A stretch of DNA of 64,000 bases, from NCBI GenBank assembly GCA_963748925.1, contig CAVVKG010000002.1, positions 141,189 through 205,188 of the forward strand, read 5' to 3'. The notes beneath the pieces were generated by a model, which saw only the letters and a program-made list of their open reading frames with translations, did not search any database and had not been told where the DNA came from. This document shows positions 36,349 to 45,415 of the stretch, in pieces; positions within the stretch are counted from its first letter, which is position 1; each line of letters begins with the position of its first letter. A program made the translations under genes and the position numbers. This stretch comes from Cryomorpha sp963748925 (GTDB lineage Bacteria > Bacteroidota > Bacteroidia > Flavobacteriales_D > Cryomorphaceae).

Positions 36349-37383
36349 ATGAGTAAAATTTTCAAATACGGTTTTTTTGCGACCATATTGCTTGTCTATG
36401 TATCAGCACAAGGTCAAACCGACTATAGAGAACTCCCGGCTTATAAGTCTTACTATGACAGCCTAAAAACAATGGACTATAAGTACCCTTTACCCTTACT
36501 CGGAAAAAAGGCGTATCAACGGGGATTCGACCCTCAATATGCCTGGGGAGCCAGCTTAATATACTTCACCCAAACCCAGGAGATCAGTATCAGCAGCATT
36601 GGTCTTGGGTTAAACGGAGGCCCAAAGACAGATTTTAGCGACTATATAGGTTTTGGTCCTACGATTGTCACATCTCATGCACTCACCTTTCGTCCCGACG
36701 TTTGGATACTCCCATTTTTAAATATTTATGGGGTTATTGGCGGTGGAACTACACAAACCGATGTAACGCTGCTAGAGCCCGTTTCTTTTGAAACCACTCA
36801 AAATTTTAATGCTACTTCTTTTGGCCTGGGAGCAACCCTGGCGGGAAGCATTGGTCCGTTACTTATTATTTGGGATAACAATTACAACTTTGTTGATGTA
36901 GATGCAATCGTTGAACCTGTTCCAGCTTTCAATAGTAGTGTGCGTCTGGGGCATAATTTTATGGATCCGGTTAGAGCCGATCGAATGCTTACCGTTTGGG
37001 TGGGTACCTTTTACCAACAGATCAATAACGATACAGAAGGAAGTATTGCCATAAGCGACATTTTTCCGAGCGTTGGCACCGGAGAAAATATTCAGAGAAT
37101 GAGAGATTGGGCCGACGAACTACCTTTAGCTCAACAAATTGTAGCTGAGCAAATCATAGATAGAATTGAAGAATTTGGAGAGAACAATGATGTGGAGAAT
37201 GCCTCTATCGATTACAATCTCCAAAAGGAAGTTACGGCTCCTTTTAATTTGCTACTTGGTGCCCAGTATCAAATAAATAAGCATTGGATGTTTAGAGCTG
37301 AATTAGGCGTTTTTGGAAAGCGAAGTCAGTTTCTTGTAAATTTAAACTATAGACTACGAGGATTAATTCCGCGAAAAAGCTAA
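36349..37383 (+). CDS. Outer-membrane protein of unknown family (344 aa)
   Basis: A 344-residue protein with a signal peptide (MSKIFKYGFFATILLVYVSAQGQ). The mature part contains many alternating strands rich in Gly and aromatic residues (SISSIGLGLNGGP, YIGFGPTIVTSH, LNIYGVIGGGTTQTD, TSFGLGATLAGSIGPLLI), so a beta barrel is likely, and a helical insertion of ~50 residues (RMRDWADELPLAQQIVAEQIIDRIEEFGEN) before the final strands. I do not recognise a named family. The following gene starts three bases after its stop and has the same build, so the two probably form a unit. Confidence 0.75.
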   Translation: MSKIFKYGFFATILLVYVSAQGQTDYRELPAYKSYYDSLKTMDYKYPLPLLGKKAYQRGFDPQYAWGASLIYFTQTQEISISSIGLGLNGGPKTDFSDYIGFGPTIVTSHALTFRPDVWILPFLNIYGVIGGGTTQTDVTLLEPVSFETTQNFNATSFGLGATLAGSIGPLLIIWDNNYNFVDVDAIVEPVPAFNSSVRLGHNFMDPVRADRMLTVWVGTFYQQINNDTEGSIAISDIFPSVGTGENIQRMRDWADELPLAQQIVAEQIIDRIEEFGENNDVENASIDYNLQKEVTAPFNLLLGAQYQINKHWMFRAELGVFGKRSQFLVNLNYRLRGLIPRKS

Positions 37384-37386
37384 GGT

Positions 37387-37905
37387 ATGAAATGGATAGT
37401 GGGCCTGTTATTATTTAGCCTTCATCTTTCCGCGAGTGCACAGGAAGAAGTAGAAGAACCAAAAAACCGACTTACCTTTATGATGAGTCACACTTATGTT
37501 CCCGTTATTCTGAATGGAGAGGATAAGGAATGGGGAGCTGTACCCTCCCTGGGTTTAAACTATGATTATTGGGTTTCGGAAAGTGTAGGCTTAGGTATAC
37601 ACAGCGATTTTCTTTTGGAGAATTTTTTTATTGAAGAGTTCGAAGAGAGTAAAGCTCTTGAAAGAGAAAAACCTTTTGCAATGGTTGCGGTATTTCTCTA
37701 TAAGTTCGAAAATGAACTTACAACCTTAATTGCCTTTGGTGCCGAAATAGAAAAGAGCAAATCGCTCATGTTAGCTCAATTTGGTTTGGAATATGGCAAA
37801 GCTTTTGGAAAGAACTGGGAAGTAGGAGGGAACTTAACTTACGATTTAAAGTTTGAAGCTTACAATTCCTTTACTTTAGGGTTATCAATCTCTAAAATAT
37901 TTTAA
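37387..37905 (+). CDS. Small outer-membrane beta-barrel-like protein (172 aa)
   Basis: A 172-residue protein with a signal peptide (ending SASAQ) and about eight predicted strands. An acidic stretch (EEFEESKALEREK) forms a loop. It ends GLSISKIF, with the terminal aromatic residue typical of outer-membrane barrels. The gene starts three bases behind the 344-residue protein and is surely co-transcribed. I do not recognise the family. Confidence 0.75.
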   Translation: MKWIVGLLLFSLHLSASAQEEVEEPKNRLTFMMSHTYVPVILNGEDKEWGAVPSLGLNYDYWVSESVGLGIHSDFLLENFFIEEFEESKALEREKPFAMVAVFLYKFENELTTLIAFGAEIEKSKSLMLAQFGLEYGKAFGKNWEVGGNLTYDLKFEAYNSFTLGLSISKIF

Positions 37906-38216
37906 AAGTGTGTAGACTGCAAATGCGCATATTCCAATAAAAACCGGGAAAGGATAAGTTTTATTCTCTTTTAAAATTCATAAAGTACTCTCTTTACTAT
38001 CTTCTCAATTTATATAGAAGTTTTGTGCGAGTAATTAACAGAAACGGGAAAGACTAAGTTTAACTTAATTGGTGAAGAATCGTACTAAAAAAACGGAAAT
38101 AGAATTTTAGAATCTGCAGATGAGTTTCACTTGTGGTTTATGTATTTTTCTCGTTTCTTGCGATACAGAAATTCTATAGCTTGATGAAACAGTGGTTTAA
38201 TCCCCTTCGTTCACCC

Positions 38217-40760
38217 ATGAAAATGAAGGGTGTCAGTTCTTTTTTATTAATACTCCTTAGTTTTTTAATCTCAGGTTTGAATTTATATGCACAGTCGCAT
38301 ATATCTGCTTATCCCAAATGGGTAAATCAAATTGAAGTAGAAAACGGAGAGATTTATAAAGAAAGTACAAGTAATCAATACCTTCTTGTCGACTTTCAGG
38401 AAAACCTTCAAGCACAAACAAAATATATTCATTTTGCGATAAAAATACTGAACTCGGAGGGGGTTCAATCATTTTCGGATATTTCTGAAACCTATGATCC
38501 TAGCTATCAAGAGCTCAATTTTCATAAGTTGAGAGTAATCAGAGGTGGCGAAAACATTGACAAGCTACATCAAACTGAAATAAAAACAATACAGCGAGAG
38601 ACTAGTTTAGAGCGAGCACTGTATGATGGTTCGTATACCGCTTTAATCCACCTTTCGGATATTCGTGAAGGCGATATATTAGAATATGCCTATTCAATCA
38701 AAGGCTTTAACCCCATCAATAAGGGAAATTTCTCCATTACATTTTATCAGCAGTACAATAGTCCGGTTAATCGAATTTACAATCGCATCGTTCTTCCTGC
38801 AGATTATAAGGCCGGTCTTAGGTATTATAACGATGCTGAAAGACCCGGCATCAATCGTGATAAGAATTCAAAAGAATACGTGTGGGATCTCGATGGCAGT
38901 GATTATAAGCTGTCAGATAGTAATGTGCCGAGTTGGTATGATGACTACAAACGTGTATCACTTTCCACATTCGAATCGTGGGAGAGTGTGGTCAACTGGG
39001 CCTTACCATTATATAACTACGATCCCAAAACGGTAGAATCTATTGTTACTCCCTTAATTGTGAAGGATAATGAGGAAGAAACCATCATAAACTGCATTAA
39101 CCTGGTGCAAAATGAGGTGCGCTATCTGGGTATGGAGAGTGGTATAAATGCATATAAGCCACATAACCCACTTCAGGTTTATAAGCAGCGGTACGGTGAT
39201 TGCAAGGACAAGTCGCTTCTGCTGGTTTCACTTTTGCGATCGGCCGGTGTTGAGTCATATCCATTGCTTGTGAATACGAGCTACCGGCACACTGTAGATT
39301 CAAAACCACCTAGCAACTCTGCCTTCGATCATTGCGTGGTATTATTAAACTATGGTGGGATTGAATATGTTGTAGATCCTACAATCTCCAATCAGGGTGG
39401 CGATCTGGATAGCAGATCCACACCACATTACGGAAAAGGTCTTCTAGTTGCCGAAGGTCAAACTGAATTGTATGAGCTTGAGGATAGGTGGAATGCTTTT
39501 CTACATGTAAATGAAACAATTGACTTTGATTCCATCGGAGGGCCGGCCACCCTTGAGGTTCAATCAATTTACAAAGGAGGAAAGGCCGATGGCATTCGCA
39601 ATTACTTTTTAACGAGTTCAAAAGACGAAATTCAAAAGAGTTACCTGAATTATTACAGCAACCTATATCCCTCTATAGAGTCCAATGGGGAGATTGTGAT
39701 TTCGGACAATAACCAAAGAACTTCCAATGAGCTCACTATTACAGAAAAATACCTTATTCCTGAATATTGGCTGCCCGATGAAGAAATGGGATTGTATGCT
39801 GAAATTTATCCAATTATCCTTGAGTCAGAGATAAATTACCCGCAATCTGCTACCCGAAAAATGCCCTATTCCATTGGAGATAATCTGAAATTCATCCAGA
39901 CAACTCAAGTCAATTTTCCGGAGCCTTGGAATGTGGAGACATCCGTTCAGAATATTCAGGGCGATGGGTTCAAGTACCAGGGAATAGTAACTTACTCTGA
40001 TCAGGTATTAAAAGTGACTCATAGCTATGAAAGAACGAAAAGGTATATAGAGGGAGATGAATTTCCTTTGTTCTTGTCAAAACACAATGAAATTCAGAAC
40101 GAACTCCCGTTTTACATTTCTTACGATCCCGATGCATTAAGTGCCGGCGATAGTGTAAGCTGGCTTTCAATTTTTCTTACAATTATTTTCCTCGGTATAG
40201 GGACGTTTTTGGCTCTTACTGTTTACAAGAAATACGACCCGGAGCCAGAACTGGGTGCAAAAGAATTATCCTTTGGCGGCTGGTTAATTCTACCTGCCAT
40301 TGGCCTTGCAATTTCTCCATTTAAGTTGGTTTATGATATTGTTAATGCAGGGTTTTTTAATCCTATGATTTGGACTGCCTATGTAGACGATAAATTCGAG
40401 TACACGCTCTATATCGGATTTGAGCTGGCTTACAATATCCTTTATCTTGTATTTGTTATTCTATTGTGCATACTTTTTATTAAAAAAAGAACGAGCTTTC
40501 CTAAGCTAATAATTGTGATGTACATTGCTAACCTGCTAATACCCGTAGTAGACGCCCTGGGGTATTATGTGGTTTTTTCTGCCGATCAGGTGTTTGATCT
40601 TGAGGATAGGAAATTAATAATGAGAAGTCTCATTGGTGCCTGTATTTGGATACCATACTTTATTACCTCCAAACGCGTAAAAAATACCTTCACCCGAAAA
40701 TTTCAGAAAGAGCCGCTTTTCGATGATGTACTGGTATCGGATGAATTAACACTAACCTAA
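38217..40760 (+). CDS. DUF3857/transglutaminase-domain membrane protein
   Basis: About 847 residues when started at the ATG at 38217, which gives a proper signal peptide (ending NLYAQ); an ATG at 38184 is also in frame. Domain order: DUF3857 (beta domain, about 50-230), a transglutaminase-like core with the catalytic Cys in YGDCKDKSLLLVSLL, His in FDHCVVLL and Asp in VVDPT, a DUF3858-like beta region, and at the C terminus about five membrane helices with a GGWLILPAIGLAISP start, as in DUF2569 proteins. The catalytic triad is complete. Such proteins sit in the Bacteroidota envelope; the reaction and substrate are unknown. Confidence 0.87.
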   Translation: MKMKGVSSFLLILLSFLISGLNLYAQSHISAYPKWVNQIEVENGEIYKESTSNQYLLVDFQENLQAQTKYIHFAIKILNSEGVQSFSDISETYDPSYQELNFHKLRVIRGGENIDKLHQTEIKTIQRETSLERALYDGSYTALIHLSDIREGDILEYAYSIKGFNPINKGNFSITFYQQYNSPVNRIYNRIVLPADYKAGLRYYNDAERPGINRDKNSKEYVWDLDGSDYKLSDSNVPSWYDDYKRVSLSTFESWESVVNWALPLYNYDPKTVESIVTPLIVKDNEEETIINCINLVQNEVRYLGMESGINAYKPHNPLQVYKQRYGDCKDKSLLLVSLLRSAGVESYPLLVNTSYRHTVDSKPPSNSAFDHCVVLLNYGGIEYVVDPTISNQGGDLDSRSTPHYGKGLLVAEGQTELYELEDRWNAFLHVNETIDFDSIGGPATLEVQSIYKGGKADGIRNYFLTSSKDEIQKSYLNYYSNLYPSIESNGEIVISDNNQRTSNELTITEKYLIPEYWLPDEEMGLYAEIYPIILESEINYPQSATRKMPYSIGDNLKFIQTTQVNFPEPWNVETSVQNIQGDGFKYQGIVTYSDQVLKVTHSYERTKRYIEGDEFPLFLSKHNEIQNELPFYISYDPDALSAGDSVSWLSIFLTIIFLGIGTFLALTVYKKYDPEPELGAKELSFGGWLILPAIGLAISPFKLVYDIVNAGFFNPMIWTAYVDDKFEYTLYIGFELAYNILYLVFVILLCILFIKKRTSFPKLIIVMYIANLLIPVVDALGYYVVFSADQVFDLEDRKLIMRSLIGACIWIPYFITSKRVKNTFTRKFQKEPLFDDVLVSDELTLT

Positions 40761-40810
40761 TTTTTCCTGATATTTTGAATGATTTGGTAGCAGTCAATTG
40801 TGACGCAATT

Positions 40811-41428
40811 ATGAAACACACAGCTTACACTTATTCTGGAATAAGCACAAAGTTTGCTTTCCTTCTTTTGCTATTGCTCCCGGTTGGTGCAATGAGCCAG
40901 GAACTTGTTTTAGAGAAAATGCCATTGGCGGAAGCCATAGCACTTGAAGAAGATTTAAATTCTATAAACAAGGGATTTCATCCTTTACAAATATTCGATC
41001 AATTTATTAATGAAAACTACATCACATTAAAATACCAATGCTTGAGGTTTGAGCGGGTAGATGATGATTTTTCACCGAAGTTGCATACCTGGTATTCTTT
41101 TGACAACGATTCTATTGTTAGGGTAATAAAGTACTATTGGGGTTTTTATAGTACTGGTTTTAACCCGACCAAAAACCAGGAGCTGATAACAGCCGAGTTG
41201 AACAATACTGAAAAGTGGGAAAAAAAGTATGAGGCCTTAAAAAAGAAAATTAAGCGAAAAGTAGGCAGCAGAGGAAAAGAAGTTAAAAACAAAGAGTTTG
41301 GAGCATACAACTATAAAGAGATGGAGTGGATAAAAGATGATTATAAGATTGTATTAACGAGCAAAATTGTACATTCGGAGGATTGGAAATTTGACACATA
41401 CGTATCAATTCAAATCTTCTTAAAATAA
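40811..41428 (+). CDS. Secreted hypothetical protein (205 aa)
   Basis: From the ATG at 40811 the protein has 205 residues with a signal peptide (FLLLLLLPVGAMSQ). A charged helical section (KKYEALKKKIKRKVGSRGKEVKN) lies near residue 150 between beta strands that contain paired aromatic residues. I do not recognise the family. It follows the transglutaminase gene by about 50 bases and precedes the TonB-C-like gene by four, so the three probably form one transcript. Confidence 0.65.
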   Translation: MKHTAYTYSGISTKFAFLLLLLLPVGAMSQELVLEKMPLAEAIALEEDLNSINKGFHPLQIFDQFINENYITLKYQCLRFERVDDDFSPKLHTWYSFDNDSIVRVIKYYWGFYSTGFNPTKNQELITAELNNTEKWEKKYEALKKKIKRKVGSRGKEVKNKEFGAYNYKEMEWIKDDYKIVLTSKIVHSEDWKFDTYVSIQIFLK

Positions 41429-41432
41429 CCCT

Positions 41433-41894
41433 ATGAGAGTAATTAGCGTCCTGATATTTTTAATGATTCCATTTTTATTAATTGGACAATCCACTTCGTA
41501 TTTTTGCAAAATGGGCGAACGCACAGATAGCGTTACCGTCTTTACTATGGTAGATGAAATGCCTGAATACAACGGTGCCTACCGCACCGCATATGAAGAT
41601 CAGGAAAATAATTTAGATTTATCCCTGCTTCCTGTACCTGATAAGGAAAAAGTGAAATCCTATGTTTCCTTTATTGTTGATCCTACGGGGAAAATCACCG
41701 AAGCTTGTGTTTACGAGTTGCCGAGTTATGAGGGAGTACTTTCTGTATATGACTCTACTGCCGTAGAATTTGTAAAAACCTTAGAGTACAAGCCCGGAAT
41801 GCACAGGGGCGAAGCACGTCATGTAATTATGACTACAGAAATAGTATTTGACGCGAAAGCTATAAAGAAGAGTAAGAAGGGTAAGAAAAAGTAA
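41433..41894 (+). CDS. Small TonB-C-terminal-domain-like protein
   Basis: A 153-residue periplasmic protein. After the signal peptide (ending LIGQ) it has the TonB C-terminal pattern: VFTMVDEMPEYNGAY, then KSYVSFIVDPTGKITEACVYELP and a final strand VIMTTEIVFD. TonB_C domains contact TonB boxes, but there is no N-terminal membrane anchor, so this is not a normal energy transducer. The tail is Lys-rich (KKSKKGKKK). It is in line with the two preceding genes. Confidence 0.75.
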   Translation: MRVISVLIFLMIPFLLIGQSTSYFCKMGERTDSVTVFTMVDEMPEYNGAYRTAYEDQENNLDLSLLPVPDKEKVKSYVSFIVDPTGKITEACVYELPSYEGVLSVYDSTAVEFVKTLEYKPGMHRGEARHVIMTTEIVFDAKAIKKSKKGKKK

Positions 41895-41930
41895 GATTAC
41901 TTTGCTCTGTACAATCTCAAATTAATACGC

Positions 41931-42050
41931 ATTAAGCGGCTTAATGACTGGCCACTTTTTGGGAGTGCGTATGCAGGAGTCAATACTAACGCGCTCGTGC
42001 TGAGTCTCTCGAAATAAGTGTTTATTATCTGCCGATTATCGGGCTCAAAA
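41931..42050. repeat. Second dispersed repeat family, copy 2
   Basis: About 120 bases aligned with 63881-64000: shared AAGCGGCTT, ATGACT, TTTGGGAGTGC, AGGAGT, GTGCTGAG, CTCTCGAA and a GTTTATTATCTGCCGAT region. Its core has the same direction as at 63.9 kb. Confidence 0.75.
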
Positions 42051-42262
42051 CAATACTAGGGTTGTTGTGCTATTTGGTATTCAGCTGATAGAAATACAGA
42101 CTTTAATAAAAACGAGATTCATTTGACTACTTAATAAAACAAATCTGAACCGATTGAAAAAAAGACGGAAGATAAATCTGTGGTGGAAAAAGTAAAAATG
42201 TTCAATACGGCCTATCAGATTTCCCCACACTCCAAATCTCCTGACTTAAAAAGCAAAAAAAA

Positions 42263-42284
42263 GCCCACCAAAAAATTGGTGGGC
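42263..42284 (-). terminator. Minus-strand terminator, left copy
   Basis: Nine-base-pair stem (42263-42271 with 42276-42284, GCCCACCAA/TTGGTGGGC) and four-base loop, preceded on the + strand by eight As that become the U run on the minus strand. No minus-strand gene ends directly at it, so it looks like a duplicate of the terminator at 42600. Confidence 0.8.
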
Positions 42285-42287
42285 TCT

Positions 42288-42415
42288 GCTCCGCAGCATC
42301 TGTGCTGCTGCGGAAATTTACTATTCGCACATCAAACCTAAGAAAGAGCAATTGCCTAATATCCTCCCTGATTTTGGATGCTAATAGTTCAAGGTAGAAT
42401 GTCTAGATGAGTTAA
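42288..42415 (+). repeat. 128-base tandem repeat, copy 1
   Basis: One base differs from copy 2 (CCTAATATCC instead of CCTATTATCC). The opening TCCGCAGCA pairs with TGCTGCGGA (stem of nine) around a short loop, giving a hairpin at the start of each copy. Confidence 0.92.
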
Positions 42416-42418
42416 TCC

Positions 42419-42546
42419 GCTCCGCAGCATCTGTGCTGCTGCGGAAATTTACTATTCGCACATCAAACCTAAGAAAGAGCAATTGCCTATTATCCTCCCT
42501 GATTTTGGATGCTAATAGTTCAAGGTAGAATGTCTAGATGAGTTAA
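42419..42546 (+). repeat. 128-base tandem repeat, copy 2
   Basis: Follows copy 1 after three bases (period 131). It ends 53 bases before the right-hand terminator. It does not code for protein in any frame of convincing length. Confidence 0.92.
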
Positions 42547-42599
42547 GCCAGCTAAATATTTAATTTTTTGAATTGATGAATTGTTATGGCAAAAAAAAA

Positions 42600-42621
42600 G
42601 CCCACCAAAAAATTGGTGGGC
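42600..42621 (-). terminator. Terminator of the YceI gene
   Basis: Same 9-bp stem and loop as the copy at 42263 with nine As on the left, which give the U run on the minus strand. It starts 22 bases behind the YceI stop codon and is in the right orientation. Confidence 0.9.
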
Positions 42622-42643
42622 TTAGTACTATCTCAATAGCGAA

Positions 42644-43276
42644 TTACATTTTCAACATAATGTCTAATTCAACATCATTAGAAATTACTACGTCTTCCGC
42701 AGGGTGAGTAAATGCCACATCGTATTCAGTTCTGTCAAAAGTCAATTTTCCACCAGCAGTTTTTCCTGCTAAATCGATGGTTACATCTTTCACAGTTTCT
42801 TCATTGGTTTTTCCTCTAATCGTTAAGTTACCGGTAATGGTGTTGTTTGAAACATCATGCGAAATAACCTCAAAACGAGCTTTAGGAAAAGAATCAACCA
42901 TAAAAAAGTCAGCTGATGAAAGGTGATTAACCAAGTCTTCTTTCGACTTTCCTTCTTCGGGAGTGTAGTTTTCATCCGTTGGAGTCATTGTGGTTAAGTC
43001 AGCTGTAAAGTTTCCACTTTTCACTTCATTTCCTTCCACGGTTAACTTTCCATCTGTAACAGCAACTGTTCCTGTGTGGGTGTATACTCCTAAAACATTT
43101 CCAGACCAAACTACCTTACTTGTTGCAGGGTCAATTGTAAGGTCCATTACTTCAGCAGTTCCTTCCATTGAATTTTCGTCAGTTGTATTTTCTCCTGCGT
43201 TCTCTTCAGCTCCGCCACATGAAACTAAAGCTGTTGCAAAGACAAATAACAATAATGTTTGTGTTAATTTTCTCAT
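42644..43276 (-). CDS. YceI-family lipoprotein
   Basis: A 210-residue lipoprotein: signal with lipobox TALVSC (Cys20), an acidic spacer (EENAGENTTDENSMEG), and a YceI domain from about residue 45 (VDPxxSKVVWSG-type opening DPATSKVVWSGNVLG, then GNFTADLTTMTP, FPKARFEV and GNLTIRGKTNEETV). YceI proteins are lipocalin-like barrels that bind isoprenoids or other amphiphiles. An EGKSKEDLVNHLSSADFF stretch is typical of the Bacteroidota branch. It stands alone with its own terminator. Confidence 0.9.
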   Translation of the reverse strand: MRKLTQTLLLFVFATALVSCGGAEENAGENTTDENSMEGTAEVMDLTIDPATSKVVWSGNVLGVYTHTGTVAVTDGKLTVEGNEVKSGNFTADLTTMTPTDENYTPEEGKSKEDLVNHLSSADFFMVDSFPKARFEVISHDVSNNTITGNLTIRGKTNEETVKDVTIDLAGKTAGGKLTFDRTEYDVAFTHPAEDVVISNDVELDIMLKM

Positions 43277-43926
43277 AAGATTTTATGGTTTTAAATTTTT
43301 TGCGAATATCCGCAAAATAACTGATTTAATATAAGACATCTAAATTATTGCATTTAACTTACCTCTCCGAAAATAATCCCGAAAGAAGGTCCCTTTAGTT
43401 TAAAAAGCCTAAAACTATATTTTCTGATTTCACCCTCCGTTTCATGAAAATTGCATTTACTTCTGAAGAGCATTTGTGTTTTCTATAATGCCATGTTTCA
43501 CCTATTTTTACCTATCAATTTCAACACAAAGTTTATTTAAAGAAATGTCATAAGTTTAGATAGGTGGCACCCGATCCATAAAAATCTCATCTAAGCATAA
43601 TAACAAGTACCTTATCAATCGGGTACACCACAGTGCCGGTTAGTCAGGAGCAGTTGCTAATTACCGTTTATTCTCCAAAATTTTCTTTAATTAACCAAAG
43701 ATATAGACCGACGTTTTGTGGTAAACTACCCTTGTGAAGATATTTGACACACCTTTGTCAATTGCGTAGGTCTATATCTCTATCTAAACGCTTCTTTGTA
43801 ATTTACTCTATGTTCAACTTAATAATTAATATTAAAGTTCACTATATGGGAAATAGAGTGCAAACCCTTACGAATACCCAAAATACAGGTTGCGTAAGAT
43901 TTATTTAAAAAATAACCAAAATTCAA
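43277..43926. other. Non-coding divergent region
   Basis: About 650 bases between divergent genes. An inverted pair CTTACG/CGTAAG at 43875 and 43895 lies shortly before the acetyltransferase start. Otherwise nothing: no frame, repeat or clear promoter box. Confidence 0.45.
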
Positions 43927-44466
43927 ATGATAACGGAAAGATTAAAATTAAGGTTTATTGATTTATCGGATTTAGATTCGATTCATAAGTTACATTCTTT
44001 ACCGGAAACAGATGAATATAATGCGTTAGGAATCCCGGACAATGTAATGGAAACTCAATCTATAATTGAACCTTGGATTGCAGAAAATAAGTCGAGCAAA
44101 ATCAGGAATTACACCTTTGCAATTGAGAATAGGCTGAATAGTGAATTCATTGGTTTAATCGGACTAAAACTCGGCAATGAAAAATACAAACGCGGAGAAG
44201 TTTGGTTTAAAATACATTCCGATCATTGGAGAATGGGTTACGCCACCGAATCATTAAAAGCAATAATAAATTTTGGATTTGAATCACGCAAATTACACCG
44301 CATAGAAGCAGGATGTGCGGTAGATAATATTGGCTCCATTAAAGTCCTGGAAAAAGTTGGAATGATAAGAGAAGGAAGAGGAAGGCAAGTATTGCCGTTA
44401 AAATCAGGATGGTCTGATAATTTTGAATATTCGATACTTGAAACTGATAAACAGAAAACCAACTAA
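43927..44466 (+). CDS. GNAT N-acetyltransferase (RimJ/RimL type)
   Basis: A 179-residue acetyltransferase: opening TERLKLRFIDLSDLDSIHKLHS, acetyl-CoA segment FKIHSDHWRMGYATESLKAII, and VDNIGSIKVLEKVGMIREGR near the end, all typical of the RimJ/RimL subgroup. It probably acetylates a protein N terminus or a small amine. A cassette-like hairpin follows its stop codon at once, and a truncated second acetyltransferase comes after that, so it may sit in a mobile gene-cassette context. Confidence 0.85.
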   Translation: MITERLKLRFIDLSDLDSIHKLHSLPETDEYNALGIPDNVMETQSIIEPWIAENKSSKIRNYTFAIENRLNSEFIGLIGLKLGNEKYKRGEVWFKIHSDHWRMGYATESLKAIINFGFESRKLHRIEAGCAVDNIGSIKVLEKVGMIREGRGRQVLPLKSGWSDNFEYSILETDKQKTN

Positions 44467-44530
44467 GCACAATATTCTGTATAGTGCATACCCTGCGGGA
44501 TAGCATATACAATTGCCGTTGTAGCCAAGC
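44461..44530 (+). other. attC-like imperfect hairpin after the acetyltransferase
   Basis: The segment 44479-44510 folds: 44479-44493 pairs with 44497-44510 around a TGC loop. One G (in GTATAGTGC) is left unpaired and the ATA/TAT positions next to CCC do not pair. An extrahelical base plus an unpaired central spacer are hallmarks of integron attC sites. Outer segments AGCACAAT and ATTGCCGTTGT add a weak second stem. A similar sequence lies at 62095-62143. Confidence 0.5.
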
Positions 44531-44539
44531 AAAAAACGA

Positions 44540-44728
44540 ATGAAATACCTACTTACAGATCAGGAAACTGAAAGACTAAGATTTAGGTTGTTGAGATCAG
44601 ATGACTTCGATTCATGGATGAATTTATTTAAAGCAAATAATATTGCTGAATATTTACAACTTGATCCCGAACTATCAGATTCTGAATTATGCAAGATCTG
44701 GTTTGACAAAGCATTTACATTTCAATGA
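44540..44728 (+). pseudogene. Truncated GNAT acetyltransferase (62 aa)
   Basis: It opens TDQETERLRFRLLRSDDFDSWMNLFKANNI, the standard start of RimJ/RimL-type acetyltransferases, and continues to KIWFDKAF, then stops after 62 residues. The acetyl-CoA binding half is missing. The following bases do not continue the family in another frame, so it is a true C-terminal truncation. Confidence 0.75.
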
Positions 44729-44753
44729 AAAAAGGAAAAGTAATTTTTTCAAA

Positions 44754-44784
44754 TTTGTAACTAACTATACTGTGACTAACTTTG
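44754..44784 (+). promoter_or_regulatory. Complete Bacteroidota promoter of the HPF gene
   Basis: TTTG at 44754-44757, exactly 19 bases, then TAACTTTG at 44777-44784: a full match to TTTG-N19-TAnnTTTG. The ATG of the HPF gene is 52 bases further on, leaving a leader of about 45 bases. Confidence 0.75.
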
Positions 44785-44836
44785 AGGTTAATCACAATTA
44801 CACTAAGTAGACCTAAGTAGTTAAAAATCAAAGAAT

Positions 44837-45151
44837 ATGAAAATACAATTCAATACTGATAAGAACATTGATGGCACAGAAGCACTGGAAAAGTTTGTAT
44901 CTGAAAAAATAAACAGTGCCTTAAAACACTTTGATGACAAAATTACACGCATTGAAGTGCATCTATCTGACCAGAATGCTGATAAAGAAGGTGCAAATGA
45001 TATACAGTGTAAGATGGAAGCAAGGATTGAAGGTATGCAGCCCGTGCTGGTGGAGAGTAAAAGTAGTTCAAAAGAGAAAGCTCTTGCTGCTACTGTCGAT
45101 AAAATGAAGGCAAGATTGAGCTCTATAATCGGAAAAATGAAAAGTAAATAG
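44837..45151 (+). CDS. hpf: HPF/RaiA-family ribosome-associated protein
   Basis: A 104-residue protein of the ribosome hibernation/stress family. It has the beta-alpha-beta-beta-beta-alpha layout: KIQFNTDKNIDGTEALEKFVSEKINSALKHF, ITRIEVHLSDQN, CKMEARIEGMQPVLVESKSSS and a terminal helix with DKMKARLSSIIGK. These bind the A and P sites of the 30S subunit in stationary phase. The short form lacks the C-terminal dimerisation domain of long HPF. It has its own promoter. Confidence 0.87.
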   Translation: MKIQFNTDKNIDGTEALEKFVSEKINSALKHFDDKITRIEVHLSDQNADKEGANDIQCKMEARIEGMQPVLVESKSSSKEKALAATVDKMKARLSSIIGKMKSK

Positions 45152-45415
45152 CGACAGGCAATTAAAAGGGTAAGAGCTAAGTTGTTTGTAAGCTAGTGGT
45201 TAGTCCGGCAGCCCGGTTTAAAAGCTTTTTGAAGGACAAAGCCATTGTAGCGGGTACAGCTCTGCCCAATGAATTGGGTAAAATGGCATTGCTATTTGAA
45301 TAAACCACTGTAAACGGTTTAATGAAAAATCATTTGCTATATTTAGCCGCATCAAACTGTGTCTAACCTATTCACAATCAGAGAAGAACTTATAGTACAT
45401 CCAGAAAACGTATTT

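Larger units (their letters stand above)
41895..42643. other. Intergenic region with repeats and terminators
   Basis: About 750 bases without a gene. From left to right it holds the dispersed repeat (41931-42050), a terminator facing left, two 128-base direct repeats with hairpins, and a second, near-identical terminator that ends the YceI gene. No coding sequence was seen. Confidence 0.65.

Noticed and set aside
45188..45303. Coding-like 40-codon fragment ending ALPNELGKMALLFE before the KAS III gene
   Set aside because: Protein-like but without a start codon or recognisable family; too short to call even a pseudogene.
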